64,000 nt of DNA from Actinernus sp. WN-2022 (Eukaryota; Cnidaria; Anthozoa; Actiniaria; Actinernidae), in assembly GCA_030867875.1 (NCBI GenBank), contig JAOWCC010001368.1, positions 7,301,714 to 7,365,713 of the forward strand, read 5' to 3'. Shown in pieces: positions 1-11,850 of the stretch (its first letter is position 1; each line of letters starts with the position of its first letter). The position numbers and the translations under genes are program-made. Below the pieces are notes generated by a model. It was given only the letters and a program-made list of their open reading frames with translations. It did no database searches and was not told the origin of the DNA.

Positions 1-1070
1 ACAAAGAGTGTGTTGATGCGGTCAAGAATCTGACAGGTACCACTGCTGTTACACAATGCCCCCAAGGAACAGTTTCCTCAGTTGTCATGGAGGACGAGAG
101 CAGAATACTGAAGTCTCTCCGCGATATTAACAATATTTTGGACCGCTTTGACCCAAGTCTTGCGGCAAAGTTCAATATCAAAAGTGTCCTGACGCTTGTC
201 GTTGAAAATACTTTCTCAGAAATGAGAAGTGGCGCCACAGATATGCCCTTGCAGCTCGAGTTTGATTATCGATTTAGTAGGGTTATCAAAGAGAGGTTGA
301 AGAGGCAGTGCTATACACCATTCAACTACTTCACCTCTCCAAAGTCCTACTATCCGCACACCTTCACATCAACGGATTACAAGGACCTTCCCAAACTACG
401 CCCACCAAAGTCACGAAAGCTCTCTGCGCAGCAGGTCAATCAGATGAGAAACTGGAGGGCGTTGTATGGTCAGAGTGTGCCACAGAAAACAGTACGAAAC
501 ATGACCACCAAGGATAATCCTGGCACCCTGCCCATTAATCTCTTTGCAGTTGACTCTCCCACTATCGAGCCATTGGATGTCTCAGTCCTAAGTCAAGCGA
601 CAGCTGTGCCAACGCCACAAAGGGACAGACCAGAGACATTATACGAACTCGGTCAGATTGTCTGTGTACGAAGTCAATCAAGTACCTTGTTTGTTATAGC
701 CTCACTTCAAGAGGATGTAAATGTTGGCGCGAAGAATGTGAGAGCTAAGGTGTATATTCAAGATCCATTCAATCCCGTATCATTCACAGAAGATACAGAG
801 AAATATGTTGAGGTGAACAATATTATGTGCGTTATATCTAACTACAAGTCAAGGAATGACATGCTAGAACTTGAGGAGGGCGATCTCATCCTCCTTCTTG
901 ACCAGCTTCAAAATACGAACGAACTTGTCACTGTTATGGAGGCAGCTGAGTTGTCCGCTGAAACTGAAGTCACTGATGAACTACAGCGTGAGTCCCACGA
1001 GCCTAGGAGGACAAGAGGGGGCAGAGGGAGAAAGAGGCGATTCGAAGAGGACTTTTTCTACTATGAATAG
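1..1070 (+). CDS. Uncharacterised protein, C-terminal part (open at the window edge)
   Basis: The frame is open from base 3 to the TAG at 1068-1070. The first ATG in the window is at 87, but the upstream codons are also open, so the real start probably lies to the left. From the ATG the protein is 327 aa. A segment near residue 38 reads VVENTFSEMRSG, followed by a Met-Pro-Leu-Gln-Leu-Glu-Phe run. This loosely recalls the C-terminal ENxFSxxR pattern of P-element/THAP9-type transposases, so a transposase-derived gene is possible. The middle is Pro/Ser/Thr-rich, residues 185-275 look like a folded all-beta unit, and the tail is very basic (RRTRGGRGRKRR) before an acidic, aromatic end. No intron is visible. 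I do not recognise the family with certainty. It could be a host gene or part of a multi-copy mobile-element gene. Confidence 0.6.
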   Translation, partial: KECVDAVKNLTGTTAVTQCPQGTVSSVVMEDESRILKSLRDINNILDRFDPSLAAKFNIKSVLTLVVENTFSEMRSGATDMPLQLEFDYRFSRVIKERLKRQCYTPFNYFTSPKSYYPHTFTSTDYKDLPKLRPPKSRKLSAQQVNQMRNWRALYGQSVPQKTVRNMTTKDNPGTLPINLFAVDSPTIEPLDVSVLSQATAVPTPQRDRPETLYELGQIVCVRSQSSTLFVIASLQEDVNVGAKNVRAKVYIQDPFNPVSFTEDTEKYVEVNNIMCVISNYKSRNDMLELEEGDLILLLDQLQNTNELVTVMEAAELSAETEVTDELQRESHEPRRTRGGRGRKRRFEEDFFYYE

Positions 1071-1084
1071 AGTCAATAGAGGTA

Positions 1085-1255
1085 ATCTTTAAATATGGGG
1101 AGCAATGCAAAATATTTTTGGGGATCAAGGGAGCTGAACAATATTTTTCGGGATCTTGGGAGCATGGGGTAAAAGCTTTTTTGGGAGATTTCAGATATAT
1201 TTATAGGGATCAAGGGAGAAACTGTAAAAGAAACTAGGGATCAAGGGAGCACATA
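1085..1255. repeat. Degenerate short repeat (gggatcaagggagc words)
   Basis: The word GGGATCAAGGGAGC and close variants recur at uneven spacing directly downstream of the ORF. It looks like a decayed tandem repeat. No coding signal is seen. Confidence 0.4.
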
Positions 1256-1354
1256 CCCCCCCTGGGAGGGCCTCCGTGATATCCGTCTTGAAGGCATCTT
1301 TGAAGGCACGAGGGAAAGAGGATTAACACTTGTCAGCTTAAAGTCTTTTCAAGT

Positions 1355-1836
1355 TTAAAGGGGCTATGTCATGGTGTTGCGCATGTGTGGAGTCAATGTT
1401 CGCTCGGTGGCTGTTAATTGGCTACAAACAGTTAAAGGGGCTGTGTCATGGTTGTTGCGCATGTGTGGAGTCAATGTTCAATTGGTGGCTGTTAATTGGC
1501 TACAAACAGTTAAAGGGGCTGTGTCATGGTGTTGCGCATGTGTGGAGTCAATATTCGCTCGGTGGCTGTTAATTGGCTACAAACAGTCTCCTCAAAGCTT
1601 GATTGAAATAAAATGCAATATTTTGCTTGAAGACTACGTGTACGTCTATAGACAGCTTTTTAGTCATTTTTGCATTGATTTTCACCATCCCACATGTGCA
1701 CGAGGTTCATCAGTTCATATGAAGATCGCTGATAATAACTGTGTCCAGCCCAGACTGCGAGTATATAGATCTCTCACCGTGACGCACCGTGACATACCGT
1801 GACACACCGTGACGCACCGTGACACAGCCCCTTTAA
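1355..1836. mobile_element. TTAA-flanked non-autonomous DNA element with internally repeated 5' end
   Basis: The ends are inverted copies, TTAA-AGGGGCTATGTCATGG on the left and CCGTGACACAGCCCCT-TTAA on the right. A TTAA target duplication is the piggyBac signature. The first ~77 bp is present three times in tandem (about 1355-1431, 1432-1508, 1509-1587), and each copy begins with the terminal word. Near the right end a 10-bp unit (GACRCACCGT) is repeated about five times. The short open frames here are repeat artefacts. Confidence 0.6.
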
Positions 1837-1873
1837 ACTTTGCGTAAGTCAACGGCCTTTTCGCAACCGGGTT

Positions 1874-1897
1874 ATAAGGGGGGGGGGGGGGGGGGGG
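1874..1897. repeat. Poly-G run
   Basis: A run of about 20 G. Other homopolymer tracts sit near 26655 and 28148 (C), 49026 (C) and 51187-51230 (G). Confidence 0.9.
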
Positions 1898-1988
1898 TCA
1901 TGATCATGTTTCACGCACCAATTTTTCGCAAATTCACGCGTCACGTATTTTTTAAGGTATATCGGTCATATTTCGAATATCTGAAACC

Positions 1989-2075
1989 AGCCTGATTTTC
2001 AGACGGTACGAGATCGTCCGCTCACTTTGGAAGGATATGTGAGTGGACGACCTCGTACCATCTGAAAATCAGGCT
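1989..2075. mobile_element. Short palindromic MITE
   Basis: Inverted arms begin AGCCTGATTTTCAGACGG and end CCATCTGAAAATCAGGCT, with a ~15-bp centre. A solo copy of one end lies near 29910-29930 (CCATCTGAAAATCAGGCT), so this is a dispersed family. Flanking sequence up to 2160 repeats TCACGCGTCACG words. Confidence 0.6.
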
Positions 2076-2955
2076 AAAACCAGCGCTGCGTTTGAGAGCG
2101 TTTCACGAATTCACGGGTCACGCAATTCCGAATAAGCTAATCACGCGTCACCCTTAACGCTAAATTCACGCGTCACGCTTTAAATTTACTCACTTTTACG
2201 TATCGCGCTAATTTTGGTCCCAATAATGCGTCACTCATAACCCTTTGCCCAAACAGTGGATAACTAGTTTCTGTAAACTGCATAGGCGGGTACGCTGTTT
2301 ATGTTTTACCATTCAGCTGTGTTTTTATTGTCAAACTTTGCAAACCGCTGAGTTTGTTTTTTACATTGTCATAAAACGTCATTATCACCCAGTTTTCCTT
2401 TCCAGATTTTCTTTATTTTTCTTTATATAATAGATACTTACTAACGCGCATTCTGATTGGTCGAAAGCTATGACTTTGTGAGAGTAGATCACGCATATGA
2501 CGTCCGTCAGATTTCACTAACTCGCGCTCTGATTGGTTTCTGAGATTGTACATCATGGAAATGACGTCATATCATTGTGTTAATATTTGAATGACGTCAT
2601 ATCGTCATATCGAACTCAAAACCAAAAGGGAGGAAGTAACACATTTTCAATTGGACATTGGCGACGCGGTCGTGATTCCTGTACTCTTCTTTCATGTTCT
2701 ATAACTTTGTCAGAGTCTAGTACAGAATAACAGCAAACCATGTTCTATTTGTATAGTTATATACTTTTGTCTTCTTGTAGTGTCAATACTAAATCACCTC
2801 CCTGCCCCCCTCAGAAGTCAAATGGTTGGCCCCTAATCTGTTATGTCTGAAGTGTCACGCCACCATTTCTCACTCGTTACAAAGCAAGAAATACAGCAAA
2901 TTCAGAAAAGGTTCATGTATGTATGTTTGCGCCAATTACGATTCCTGAAATATGA
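2076..2955. other. Intergenic, no gene seen
   Basis: AT-rich sequence with CACGCGTCACG words on the left and several copies of TCTGATTGG with nearby TGACGTCA/TGACGTCAT near 2450-2600. These look like promoter words (CCAAT box, CRE-like) or decayed repeat. No supported gene. Confidence 0.4.
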
Positions 2956-3055
2956 AACTACCCACCTACCCCTCCTTGAATATGCGTCGTTCTATTAATG
3001 ATTAACCATTAAAGGTTAGGTGCCGTGTGGGGGAGGGGTGGGGGTTTCCCAGAAA
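2955..3055. repeat. Dispersed repeat, copy 1 (second copy at 21168-21262)
   Basis: A ~95-bp segment with CTACCCCTCCTTGAATATG, a TTAACCATTAAAGGT core and GGGGGAGGGGTGGGGGTTTCC recurs in the same orientation near 21170. The ends are C- and G-rich and roughly complementary, as in a small fold-back element. Confidence 0.6.
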
Positions 3056-3439
3056 CCGTCATCGACCCACTTTATTTACTGCTGCGAGGGACATCATCTA
3101 AGTTGAATTCATTAATTTCAAAAAGAACAAGAACGAAGATATGGTACCGTACAACTAGAGCTGTAACACAAAATTATCACGTTTTTATTCGATCCAAAGT
3201 CCGAGAGTCAAATTTATTCCATCACAAGATTGTTATATATAATCATTTAGAAATTACAATAGTAGCGATGGGGAGTCTACTAGAAAGCATAACATTGCTT
3301 ATTTATTGTTGACCCCTTATTACAATTAGTTACAAGATAAACAAAATTAGAATATTTACATTGTAATAATAATATTGTTGATTTGAAATATTGATGTAAA
3401 TGATGATATGATGGCCAACGGGTGACATAATTTGTGATG

Positions 3440-3545
3440 AAATAATTATTACTCGGGCTGCCTGTGGCAGCACGAGTCTAAATCTGCAGGCCGTTTTTTT
3501 TTGTTCGGTGCAACAAAATTTCTGCGCATGCGTTAAATTATGCAT
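3440..3545. repeat. ACTCGGGC hairpin-family repeat, copy 1
   Basis: Begins TTATTACTCGGGCTGCC, followed by a short hairpin, a T-rich tract and TTTCTGCGCATGCGTTAA. A closely similar copy lies at 8858-8950. Confidence 0.6.
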
Positions 3546-4513
3546 TAATTGTTGGCGAGTCGCCAGCTTCTGCGGACGCTATCAGCGTGTTTGAGGTACG
3601 TTTCGTAGGTTTTATGACACATTTCATTTTACTCTCGGTCATAAACCACCAAATTCTCTAAGGTTCTCTGCCTATACATACCAGCACAAACACCGTGATC
3701 GGTAGGCCAATCTCGTACGATCTCTCTGTGTACCTCGTATATATACAGGTATACTGAATAGCCGATTTATAGCGAAATATAGCGATTTACTAGTAAATAT
3801 ATATACTGTGGTTGAGCAGTTATGGGGTACTATCCTCTATCGAAGTCTGAAGACATCTGAACTCCTGAACTGTGAGAGCAGTTGTCGCTCGCCAGCACAG
3901 AATAATTTATGATAACCCAAGCAATATTTAACTCTCAAGGTAAACTTAAACAAGAAACCTCTCACGGCCGAGGTTTTGGTTCGAGAAATTAAAGGCTTCC
4001 AACAATTCCCTTTGTAGTTCTTTAATATAATGAGCAGACTGAAGTTTTGGGAATGTGGGTAAAGCTTTTAAATATAGATAACCAACAAGCATTTCAGTTA
4101 ATAATCTTTAATCCAACAAATACCAAGATCAGGACTCGTAATGGACTCGTCAAGAACAACAGCTAAAGTTATATATAGGCACACAAATTGACATAGCTAG
4201 CTCCATCACAGGATGGACAGTATACCACTTATAATATGGTACAAATATAAACATACATTTGAGACAATCATCTATTAGTACTCGAAACCTGCAGTATAAC
4301 AGAACAGCAGACTAAATTGTACACGTGTATTACATGAATTGGCCTCTTGGTTTTTTGTGATCAAGGAAAAATAGGTGCTGCCACTGTATGAATGAACATT
4401 GATAAACTTAGAATACGGTTTAAAATATCATGTTTCCCGTTAGAGTTATTGTCGATGAGTTAAAGAATTAAAGTTACTGTACTTATCTTTGGTCGTAATT
4501 AAAGCTGGTTTCC
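3546..4513. other. Intergenic, nothing recognised
   Basis: AT-rich, no long frame, no tandem array and no clear inverted repeat on either strand. Confidence 0.4.
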
Positions 4514-4624
4514 GACTCCTTCTACCCTGGGTACCAGAGGTTCTACTGCCTACCTTCGCGAAAGTTAGGCGCCGAGGAGCGAAGAGAGGCAGTAGAACCT
4601 CTGGTACCCAGGGTAGACTCCTTC
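4514..4624. mobile_element. 93-bp palindromic MITE with 9-bp target duplication
   Basis: The element is 4523-4615. It has perfect 29-bp inverted arms starting TACCCTGGGTACCAGAGG and a ~35-bp centre. The direct repeat GACTCCTTC flanks it (4514-4522 and 4616-4624). A 9-bp duplication is typical of Mutator-like transposons. The same terminal sequence is found on the 869-bp element at 24230-25098, and a solo end lies near 57188-57214. Confidence 0.85.
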
Positions 4625-4782
4625 ATAAAGCTTTGAATTCTAATTGTTATGAATCCCTTCACGGCGAACCTATTCAATCTGAAATCACTCGAACATTAAC
4701 GGAACGTCAGCCGTTAAGAAATTGATCCATAGTTAATAGAGGGAATGGTTATGAAACCCAGCGACCTTAAGTTTGTTATAAA

Positions 4783-4955
4783 GCTGATTCACCCTTGCAC
4801 ATTAGCATAAGAACATACGCAAGCGCAGATTGTACTTTAAGGTTGGATAAATGCTTTGTTCTACTCAAGTATAAAGGGGTTAACTAACCATGAAGTACAA
4901 TCTGCGTTTGCGTATGTTCTTATGCTTATGCTTATGTAAGCAAGTGTGAATCGGC
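4783..4955. mobile_element. Fold-back MITE
   Basis: Arms of about 55 bp (CATAAGAACATACGCAAGCG and its complement) enclose ~60 bp. The right arm has an extra TTATGC repeat. TATA lies just outside both ends and may be the target duplication. Confidence 0.65.
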
Positions 4956-5700
4956 CTATAGGTATTTGTTCACTTTTTTCAACCGTCACCGTGCACAGAA
5001 CACAATAGAATATGTTTAATCGATCAGCCAATAGAAACGTGTGGCGGGTTCAGTCGTTCAGGGTATTCTAATGAGCTATGACCGTGTACAATCTTTTGTC
5101 TTACCCCCTTGCAATCTAAATCGCAGCGCCTTTGTTAGCCCCTTTGAAGCTTGCCAAGTTTACTAACCATTCACCTCTATTAACCATTAAAAAAACTTGA
5201 ACTTTAATACAATAAGTATATGTCTCCTTCCGGCGGAAGCATTTTTGAAGTGGGGCGGCCGAGCGCCGAAGGCGCGAGAAATTTTACATATTTTTAAAAT
5301 GATTACGTCAGCTAAAATTTCAAACTTGGCCGAAAAAGGGGGCGGCCGCGGCCGCCCCAGACGCCCCTGTTCCGCCGGCTTTGTACCGCGCAACTAATTG
5401 ATAAAACAACAATCGCTCTGTCTAACATTGACAGCCAGATGGCCGCAATATAATGATGATAATAATAATAATAATTTAATTCACTTTACCTCCCCGGAGA
5501 CACAATAAGTACTGCAAAATAATAAATAATGATTAGTAGAAAATTACAATTTGTATTTCCTTTGATCAGTTTTATCTCTCTCTCCATTCATTCATTTAAT
5601 TATTTGCAATTGTTTTAACTTGCTAAGCCAAAAAGGTGGTCCCCAATTAATTAACAAGTGACGTAAGACTAGTAGTTTTATTAAACTTAATATTTCCCAA
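4956..5700. other. Intergenic; GC-rich block and short TAA microsatellite
   Basis: A GC-rich patch at 5225-5395 contains GGGCGGCCG-type words in both orientations and looks like a short inverted-repeat element. A (TAA)n stretch lies near 5458-5478. No gene is supported. Confidence 0.4.
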
Positions 5701-5972
5701 TAGACCATTTTCTCAGGTATGCGCACGCAATATTGGCCCGCCAAATCACTTTTTGAACAATAGCCGCCAATTTTTGAACGATAGCCGATAATTTGAATAA
5801 CAAAGGCTGACGCATCAGAACGAGTCTAACAAAAGCTAACAAAACTCACGGCCCGCCAAGAAATACTTCATGTAGGCAGCTTGGATTTAGTATTGGTTGA
5901 AATAATAGGGAGGGTTATAGGAAAACCGGCCTGTCAAGCCTGTTGCGTGCGCATACTTGAGAAAATGGTCTA
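5701..5972. mobile_element. TA-flanked MITE (TAGACCATTTTCTCA ends)
   Basis: Inverted ends TAGACCATTTTCTCAGGTAT and its complement ending GAAAATGGTCTA, about 30 bp each with one or two mismatches, both running into GTGCGC/GCGCAC. TA at both ends fits a TA target duplication (Tc1/mariner-like). Confidence 0.7.
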
Positions 5973-6167
5973 TTTCAGTAAGTGTGGTAAAGTGGTGAAC
6001 CTAGAGAATACACCATTATTGCTTAAAGATACTTCTAAAGCAAAGGAGAGTCGGCTATTGGGCTGATTCCCGACGGTCATGGATTCCATGTGCCTGATCC
6101 GAGACGAATTAGTTGCATGTGTGGCCACTCCCGTTGTCCCAAAATTGAACCCACAACTCGTCGTTGA

Positions 6168-6243
6168 CTGGTTTTTGACTGATCCCCGATTGGTTTTTGA
6201 CCGATCCCCGACTGGTTTTTGACCGATCCCCGACTGGTTTTGG
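6168..6243. repeat. 22-bp tandem repeat, ~3.5 copies
   Basis: The unit CTGGTTTTTGACCGATCCCC-GA is repeated with few changes. Confidence 0.75.
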
Positions 6244-6450
6244 AGTGCACGGATCAGCCGAATCGACGACAGTTGCATGTGTAACCGCGCTACATGATTC
6301 ATAGCCATAATCAACAAAGCAAGCGTAAAAATTATTTTTACCATGTCTGAAATAGTTTTAAGTACAAACACGTTGTCTGCCGTTCTATACGATTTACGAA
6401 AACCGATTTGATTTGCGGTTTAATGATGTCACTTCCTTCTAAATAGTCAG

Positions 6451-7808
6451 TTAAGGTTACCGGATACCTTCAGGGTGCGTTTCCAGTCTAAATTATGTAG
6501 CGCCTCGAGAAAACATCGTAGATAAATCATCCATGTATCATTTTAAAGCTAATAAAATTGGCTACAAGTATACATAAAAAGTTTTGAGTTCTTTGAAAAT
6601 CTCGAATTTTCCGCGCTCTAGTGAGATGGCTTTCAGAAGCTCCGACTCCGAAAATATTTTAAAGTTTTAAAATCTGTTTGCTTTGTCGCATTTCAGAGGA
6701 ATCGTATTACAAAATGGTGTCGTGGAATTTCAAAATTCGATTTAGTTCAAAAGTTATCATGCTCTTCGTGAAAAGGCGAAAACCAAGAGCTATCTTTTTA
6801 GAATTTCCCAATTCCCTTTTGCAGCTGCGATATCAAAATTTCACGCAAATCGAATACATTCCTCTTGAGTGGGAGCTTTTTAAAAACTCTATTTTGGTTG
6901 AAAATCGAAAGCGTAGAAAATAGCACTTAAAAGAATAGGCCATTTTGACGATGTTGCGCGCGCATTGAGAACAATATACAAGCAATCAAGAAAACAAAAG
7001 ATTATTATGCAACATTGAGTTTTGGCGGGCCACATTCTGTTTTTTGGCGGGCCACATGCTTTTGTTTTCAATGCGTGCGCAACATCGTCAAAATGGCCTA
7101 TTTAGCCGATCTGAAGCCACGCCTCTCCAACAATCGTTTCTCATCACAGTTCAACTATCTGTCAAGATTTTCCGCCAAATGTCGATTTGCGATCAAAGCT
7201 ACACGCCGCATCGAGAAAATGTTAATAATAGCCGGTTGTTCTAGTTCTCTTGTGTGACTTGAAAAATGGGAAAGACAAAAAGTCCTCGAGGGACAAAGCC
7301 AAGGTGAACACCTAGAGACGCCTTGAATGCCAGCATAGTTAGTAGAGGAGACAGCGATTTGCAGGCGTCTGAAACAGCACGGCAATCGTTTCAAGCGATT
7401 AAGAGTGACCGTCAGACTTTACGTTTCCATCTAAGCTTTCTTGGCCCGGGTTTCCTGGAAACAAATATTCTCTCGGCTGGCTCCTATCACTTTATTTTAT
7501 TATGTTCAGATGTGGACCACTCGGCACTCTGACTTTCTCAATAAACGTAAACATGAATTTAATATGCGCTAGCTTCCCCACACCGTCGTTACGGGCGAGT
7601 GAGCACTTGTCATGTGTTTATTGATCTGCTGTCAATCAAACAGAACATTTTACTTCCGGTTAAAAACTTCCTTTTGGTATTTCTCCGTCAATATTAATTG
7701 TTTTTGAACGGAGTTTCTAGTATATGATAAACTACTATTAGAAGTACATTTATGTGCGAAAATTTTTTTCCACATCTTTTTTGTTTTGAAGGTATCCGGT
7801 AACCTTAA
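6451..7808. mobile_element. ~1.36-kb TTAA-flanked non-autonomous element
   Basis: The ends are inverted copies: TTAAGGTTACCGGATACCTT on the left, and GAAGGTATCCGGTAACCTTAA-type sequence on the right. TTAA at both outer ends suggests a piggyBac-type duplication. No transposase frame remains. A second MITE (6934-7103) is nested inside. Confidence 0.65.
6934..7103. mobile_element. MITE nested in the 6451-7808 element
   Basis: Inverted ends TAGGCCATTTTGACGATGTT and its complement, about 40 bp each, running into GCGCRCGCATTGA. It resembles the TAGACC families at 5701 and 61040 at its extreme ends. TA duplication is likely. Confidence 0.7.
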
Positions 7809-8130
7809 ACGTGAATTTAAAACAAGAGTAAAAAAATTACCCAAACAGCTATTAACTGTAATACCACAATAATTGTTAGAATCATTTTAAAATTGGAGAA
7901 ATATAACCACCATTCCAACACTGGGGAAACTTGGAAGATCAATGAGTTAAATGTGTAATATGCCGTTTTTTGTCTGATCATGTATCGTTATCACGACTCG
8001 CTTGTAGTCATTATTTCCACTGCATTCCTGCTTCGCAATGGCCACAGTCCAAAGAAGCGCAATACCGCACATGGCCGAAGAACGAGGGAGGGAGGGATAG
8101 GGAGAGACAAAGGCGCAAATAAACCACCTA
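7809..8130. other. Intergenic, nothing recognised
   Basis: No gene-like frame or clear repeat. 8050-8110 is purine-rich. Confidence 0.3.
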
Positions 8131-8317
8131 CAGTGGAACCTCTCTGTGAGACCACCTCTCGTAGGCGACCACCTCTCCTAAGCAACCACTTACCAAAAGC
8201 CCGTTCTGTCTCGCAGCCGTCAAATCACTACATTTAATACCTCTCGTAAGCGCTCACCTCTCGTAAGCGACCACTTTTCCACATCCCGAGGGTGGTCGCT
8301 TACGGGAGGTTCAACTG
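8131..8317. mobile_element. Non-autonomous element with CAGTNGAACCTC ends
   Basis: It begins CAGTGGAACCTCTCTGTGAG and ends with the complement, GGGAGGTTCAACTG. The inside repeats CTCGTAAGCGACCAC. Ends of this type are widespread in invertebrates and fit pogo/Tigger-like TA-target elements. The flanking TA is preserved only on the left. Confidence 0.6.
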
Positions 8318-8684
8318 TCATGCAAAACCTTTCCAGCGGCCTCCCCGCGGCCTGGAGTTCCGATGGTTTAACCTCTATCCTGCAGCTTAACCGACTATCT
8401 TGTAGCTCAATAACGTTCTCCCCAGATGACGTCATAAAATATTAGCATAATGACAACATTGCATTGTGGGATCGAAATGTGGACAAATATTTCAAAATGG
8501 CTGCCTCGGACATAGTTGTTCCTGCGTGCGGTATGGATAATGTATAGAGTTTTACTCACAGAAGATGAGGTACGTTCCAGGTGCCAAATTAACCAAACCA
8601 CCTGGTGAATGTAATGTTTTGGAGCTGAAACGTTGGTTAGAGTGCCACGGGGAGAAAAAAGGTGGAAAAAGACAATAATTCACT

Positions 8685-8838
8685 CTTTTCACCTGGTGGC
8701 CATCTTGGATTCAAAGCGAGGTAATCCTTTGTTTTTGCCAGGTTAGCCTCGTTTTGACTATCCCTCACTGACGAGGCTAACCTGGCAAAAACAAAGGATT
8801 GCCTCGCTTTGAATCCAAGATGGCCACCAGGTGAAAAG
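8685..8838. repeat. 154-bp near-perfect palindrome (MITE-like)
   Basis: Arms 8685-8751 and 8772-8838 match over 67 bp with a single mismatch, separated by a 20-bp loop. A degenerate relative with GGCGGCCAT/ATGGCCGCC ends is at about 23110-23247. Confidence 0.85.
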
Positions 8839-8857
8839 GATCAGGTGAAAGGATTTA

Positions 8858-8950
8858 TTACTCGGGCTGCCTGTGGCAGCACCGAGTCTTAAAATGCAAG
8901 CCGTTCTTTTTTTTTTGTTGGGTGTCGCAAAATTTCTGCGCATGCGTTAA
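8858..8950. repeat. ACTCGGGC hairpin-family repeat, copy 2
   Basis: Close copy of 3440-3545, again ending TTTCTGCGCATGCGTTAA. Confidence 0.6.
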
Positions 8951-10590
8951 AGGTCAAGTTCACCACCAATCAGATTGCACTGTGCTGGCCACGCAACAAT
9001 CGCCAGGTTAATTTATTTACATAATTTAATACAGTAAATCAAGATGGCGGAGAACCCGCGAGGAACTTTCTCTCTAATTTGGAGTCCCATCTCTCAAATG
9101 TAAGCAGTTTAATGTTTTATTTAACTTCACTCGTGCGAAAGCCTTCCAACAGGCTCAGGATATTTCAACTGGCGCTGTTGTCGGAGCCGAAGGACCGCGT
9201 TTTTTACCCAGATGGCCAGTGATTTTATATACGACACGTACGACGACCTGAAAGCTAAAATTCGAATAAATAGATATTGGAATCTATAAGCCATCGGCTC
9301 GCTGTGCTGCATTTAAAACATCCGAGGAGAACATCTTATTTTGGGTAAAGGCACTTCAAGACCAATATTATGAGTCTCTTAAAAACTGTCAGAGATTTAA
9401 ATTTACTGTAAGTTGGATCGACCACTTAAATGAGGCAGAGCGATGACACAGTCAGAGAGTATTGAGATCAAGTTATTTCGTTCCAGCGAGGATATTGACC
9501 TAGCGGATACGGTACAAGCTGTCGAAGGATTTTACTTATAACCATCCACGTCTACTTAACAACAGGAATAGTTATGTGCCAAGGCATGGGCAAAGATTGA
9601 GTTTCCCAGATTACAGATGAAAGTAGAGAACTTAATGAATGAAGAAACAGAGGTCACGCGCGACATGCTTGAGAACATGTTCAACACTTTATGTTATACT
9701 AAGAAAAGAAAACAAGTTACAGAGCCTGCAAGTTCACAAGTCAATGAAAAACCCCAAGAGCCTGTAGTTTTGGATCAACATATCCTTGAAACTCCAAAAG
9801 CAACATACACATGAGTCAAATTCAAACCGGAAGAGACGGAATTCTTTAGATTCTTCACGAAGATTGTTAGCCCGCAATAAGAACTCTCTCGCTGAATTAA
9901 TGACCTTGATTTGTAACATGGACGCTAGCTCACCTAACTGATATGCGTAATGAATTCTTACTCTCGTCACATCAAAACACGAATCAAGAAACGTAACTCA
10001 GTCATTTCGAAGACAAATTAGTGCAGCAAGATAATATATACAAGACCGAAATCAAGATGCTGTAATCACGTACGTATTATTGACCTAGAAGTTGAAAATG
10101 GCGAGTTGAAAGTGGATATAATAAAGCTGAGATCCGACTTTCAAACTTTAAAAATAAAATCAAGAATACAAAAAAGAAGACAATGAAAGACCAAGGTCTC
10201 CAGTGTTCCGAGACTACCCAACCTACTGAAGCTTTAGCAACGAATCAGTTTGTTCAAGAGCCATCTTTCTTACATGACAACCCGATCCCTATTCATCAGA
10301 ATACATTTTCTGTGCTAAATGACGAGAGTTTACAATCACCTGACCGACAACCCACTACTAAAGAAAGGGACCATGAAGTACGGTAATACGGTTAATTCTC
10401 GGGTTCAAAACAATGAATATATGCCTGCTCAAATGCATTGTTGTGTTAAACGAATAAGTAGTGTTTAAATTAAAAGGTCAACATACAAAAATATTAAATT
10501 ACATATATACTAGGGGAGCAGAGAATGAAAGTCACCGCGCTACCGGCCCTCCTAAAGACTGCTAAATTCAGCTAATAATTCTTCCCTTTG
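8951..10590. other. Gene-poor stretch with short decayed frames
   Basis: Several short frames with gene-like composition (9617-9814, 10183-10386) are separated by stops. Together they look like a decayed ORF on the + strand, but I recognise no family. At 9044 an ATG in a good context opens 56 bases ending at a possible GTAAGC donor (9100), which could be a lone first exon. Neither is strong enough to call a gene. Confidence 0.25.
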
Positions 10591-10681
10591 GTTATTACTA
10601 AGAGGATTTCAAATGAAAGTGTATTTCATCTTCAATCTCATGTGGCCCGAGTGAAAGCCCAGATGGGCTCTTGTTGCTCTT
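10591..10681 (-). repeat. Dispersed repeat, inverted partner of 14747-14836
   Basis: About 85 bp ending GCCCAGATGGGCTCTTGTTG matches the complement of 14747-14836. The hairpin GCCCATCTGGGC next to ACTCGGGC ties it to the hairpin family. Confidence 0.65.
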
Positions 10682-10934
10682 AAAATCAAGGTTGACCCGA
10701 AGGTTCCTGGCGGTAATTTATCAGTATATCGTGAATACCCCCAAAACAGTGCTTCGTAGCACCTGCTTTCTTCATAGCTACACATAATCTTGGAATATCT
10801 GTCCGCATTTCAATCCCATGGTGCTCTGCGTCAATTAAGAGTTTTCTATATTTAGAATATGGGGAGAACGCCTCAATATAATCATAGTTACGCATGACTG
10901 CATCGAGAATAGCACGGTTAATGGTATATATATC

Positions 10935-11536
10935 TTAAAGTGCCCCTACGATCAAATTTTGACATATCAATGTTTTTGCATATTCATAAAGTAGAGTTCA
11001 TATATTATTACCAGTTCAAATTGTTTTTCGATACAACGACAGGAAGTCTTATTTTTTTAGCTCCGAATATTGAATCTACACGTCCGCCATTAGTGGAAGC
11101 CGTGCCCTTTGTTCAGCTTTAAACAAAGGTTTATTCACCGGAAATGATGTCATACACTTAACGCTCGCCTGCAGAACACAACGCCTGGAGGCATATTTCT
11201 ACTAAAAACGTCTTCACGTACATAAGAAGAAAGTTATATTTATCTTTGCGAGGTTGGCTACTTTTTTATGGACGCTATTTCGCGCCACGAGGTTGTCGTG
11301 TTAAGTGTATGACATCACTTCCGGTGAATAAACCTTTGTTTAAAGCTGAACAAAGGGCACGGTTTCCAGCAATGGCGGACAGGATTTTACCGGTAAACTC
11401 TCCTAAAATTTGTGGTTTAAGATGCCCATTTGGGAATATTTTTTACTATTTCGGATATTTCTAATACTGATTGACCTATAGACACTGAAAAAGTGGCAAA
11501 TCGAAATGGTAAATTTTCGTCGTAGTGGCACTTTAA
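10935..11536. mobile_element. ~600-bp TTAA-flanked element with nested inverted repeat
   Basis: Outer ends are TTAAAGTGCCCCTACGA and its complement ending GTGGCACTTTAA. Inside, a ~65-bp inverted pair (about 11098-11165 and 11298-11368, CCTTTGTTCAGCTTTAAAC) marks a second fold-back unit. No transposase frame. Confidence 0.65.
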
Positions 11537-11850
11537 ACAATTTTCCACAACGACGAAATAACTCTTTATAATTAATAATTCATGAAGCAAAGCAAAGGAA
11601 ATCACTGAGCGATAAGTGATCTATAAATCTGATACAGATTTCGTCCCGATTTACATAAACGTTTGCTTCGATTTTCTCGGCCAAAATAAGTCGTATCGCC
11701 AAAATAACTGAAAACACGACTGTAAACATACATCGTTTGATAAGCCATATACAGGATTCGTTTCAGCTCCAGTTTGTAAATCCGATAAAGTACTCGTTCT
11801 GTATCTATTACATACAGAGGCGAATTTAAGACTCGCGGACCCACTTATAT

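Noticed and set aside
9044..9099. Possible first exon ending at a GTAAGC donor
   Set aside because: No matching downstream exon or recognisable protein; an ATG plus donor this short occurs easily by chance.
9617..10386. Two short charged frames that might be a decayed ORF1-like protein
   Set aside because: No zinc knuckle, coiled coil or adjacent reverse transcriptase seen; kept only as part of a gene-poor region.
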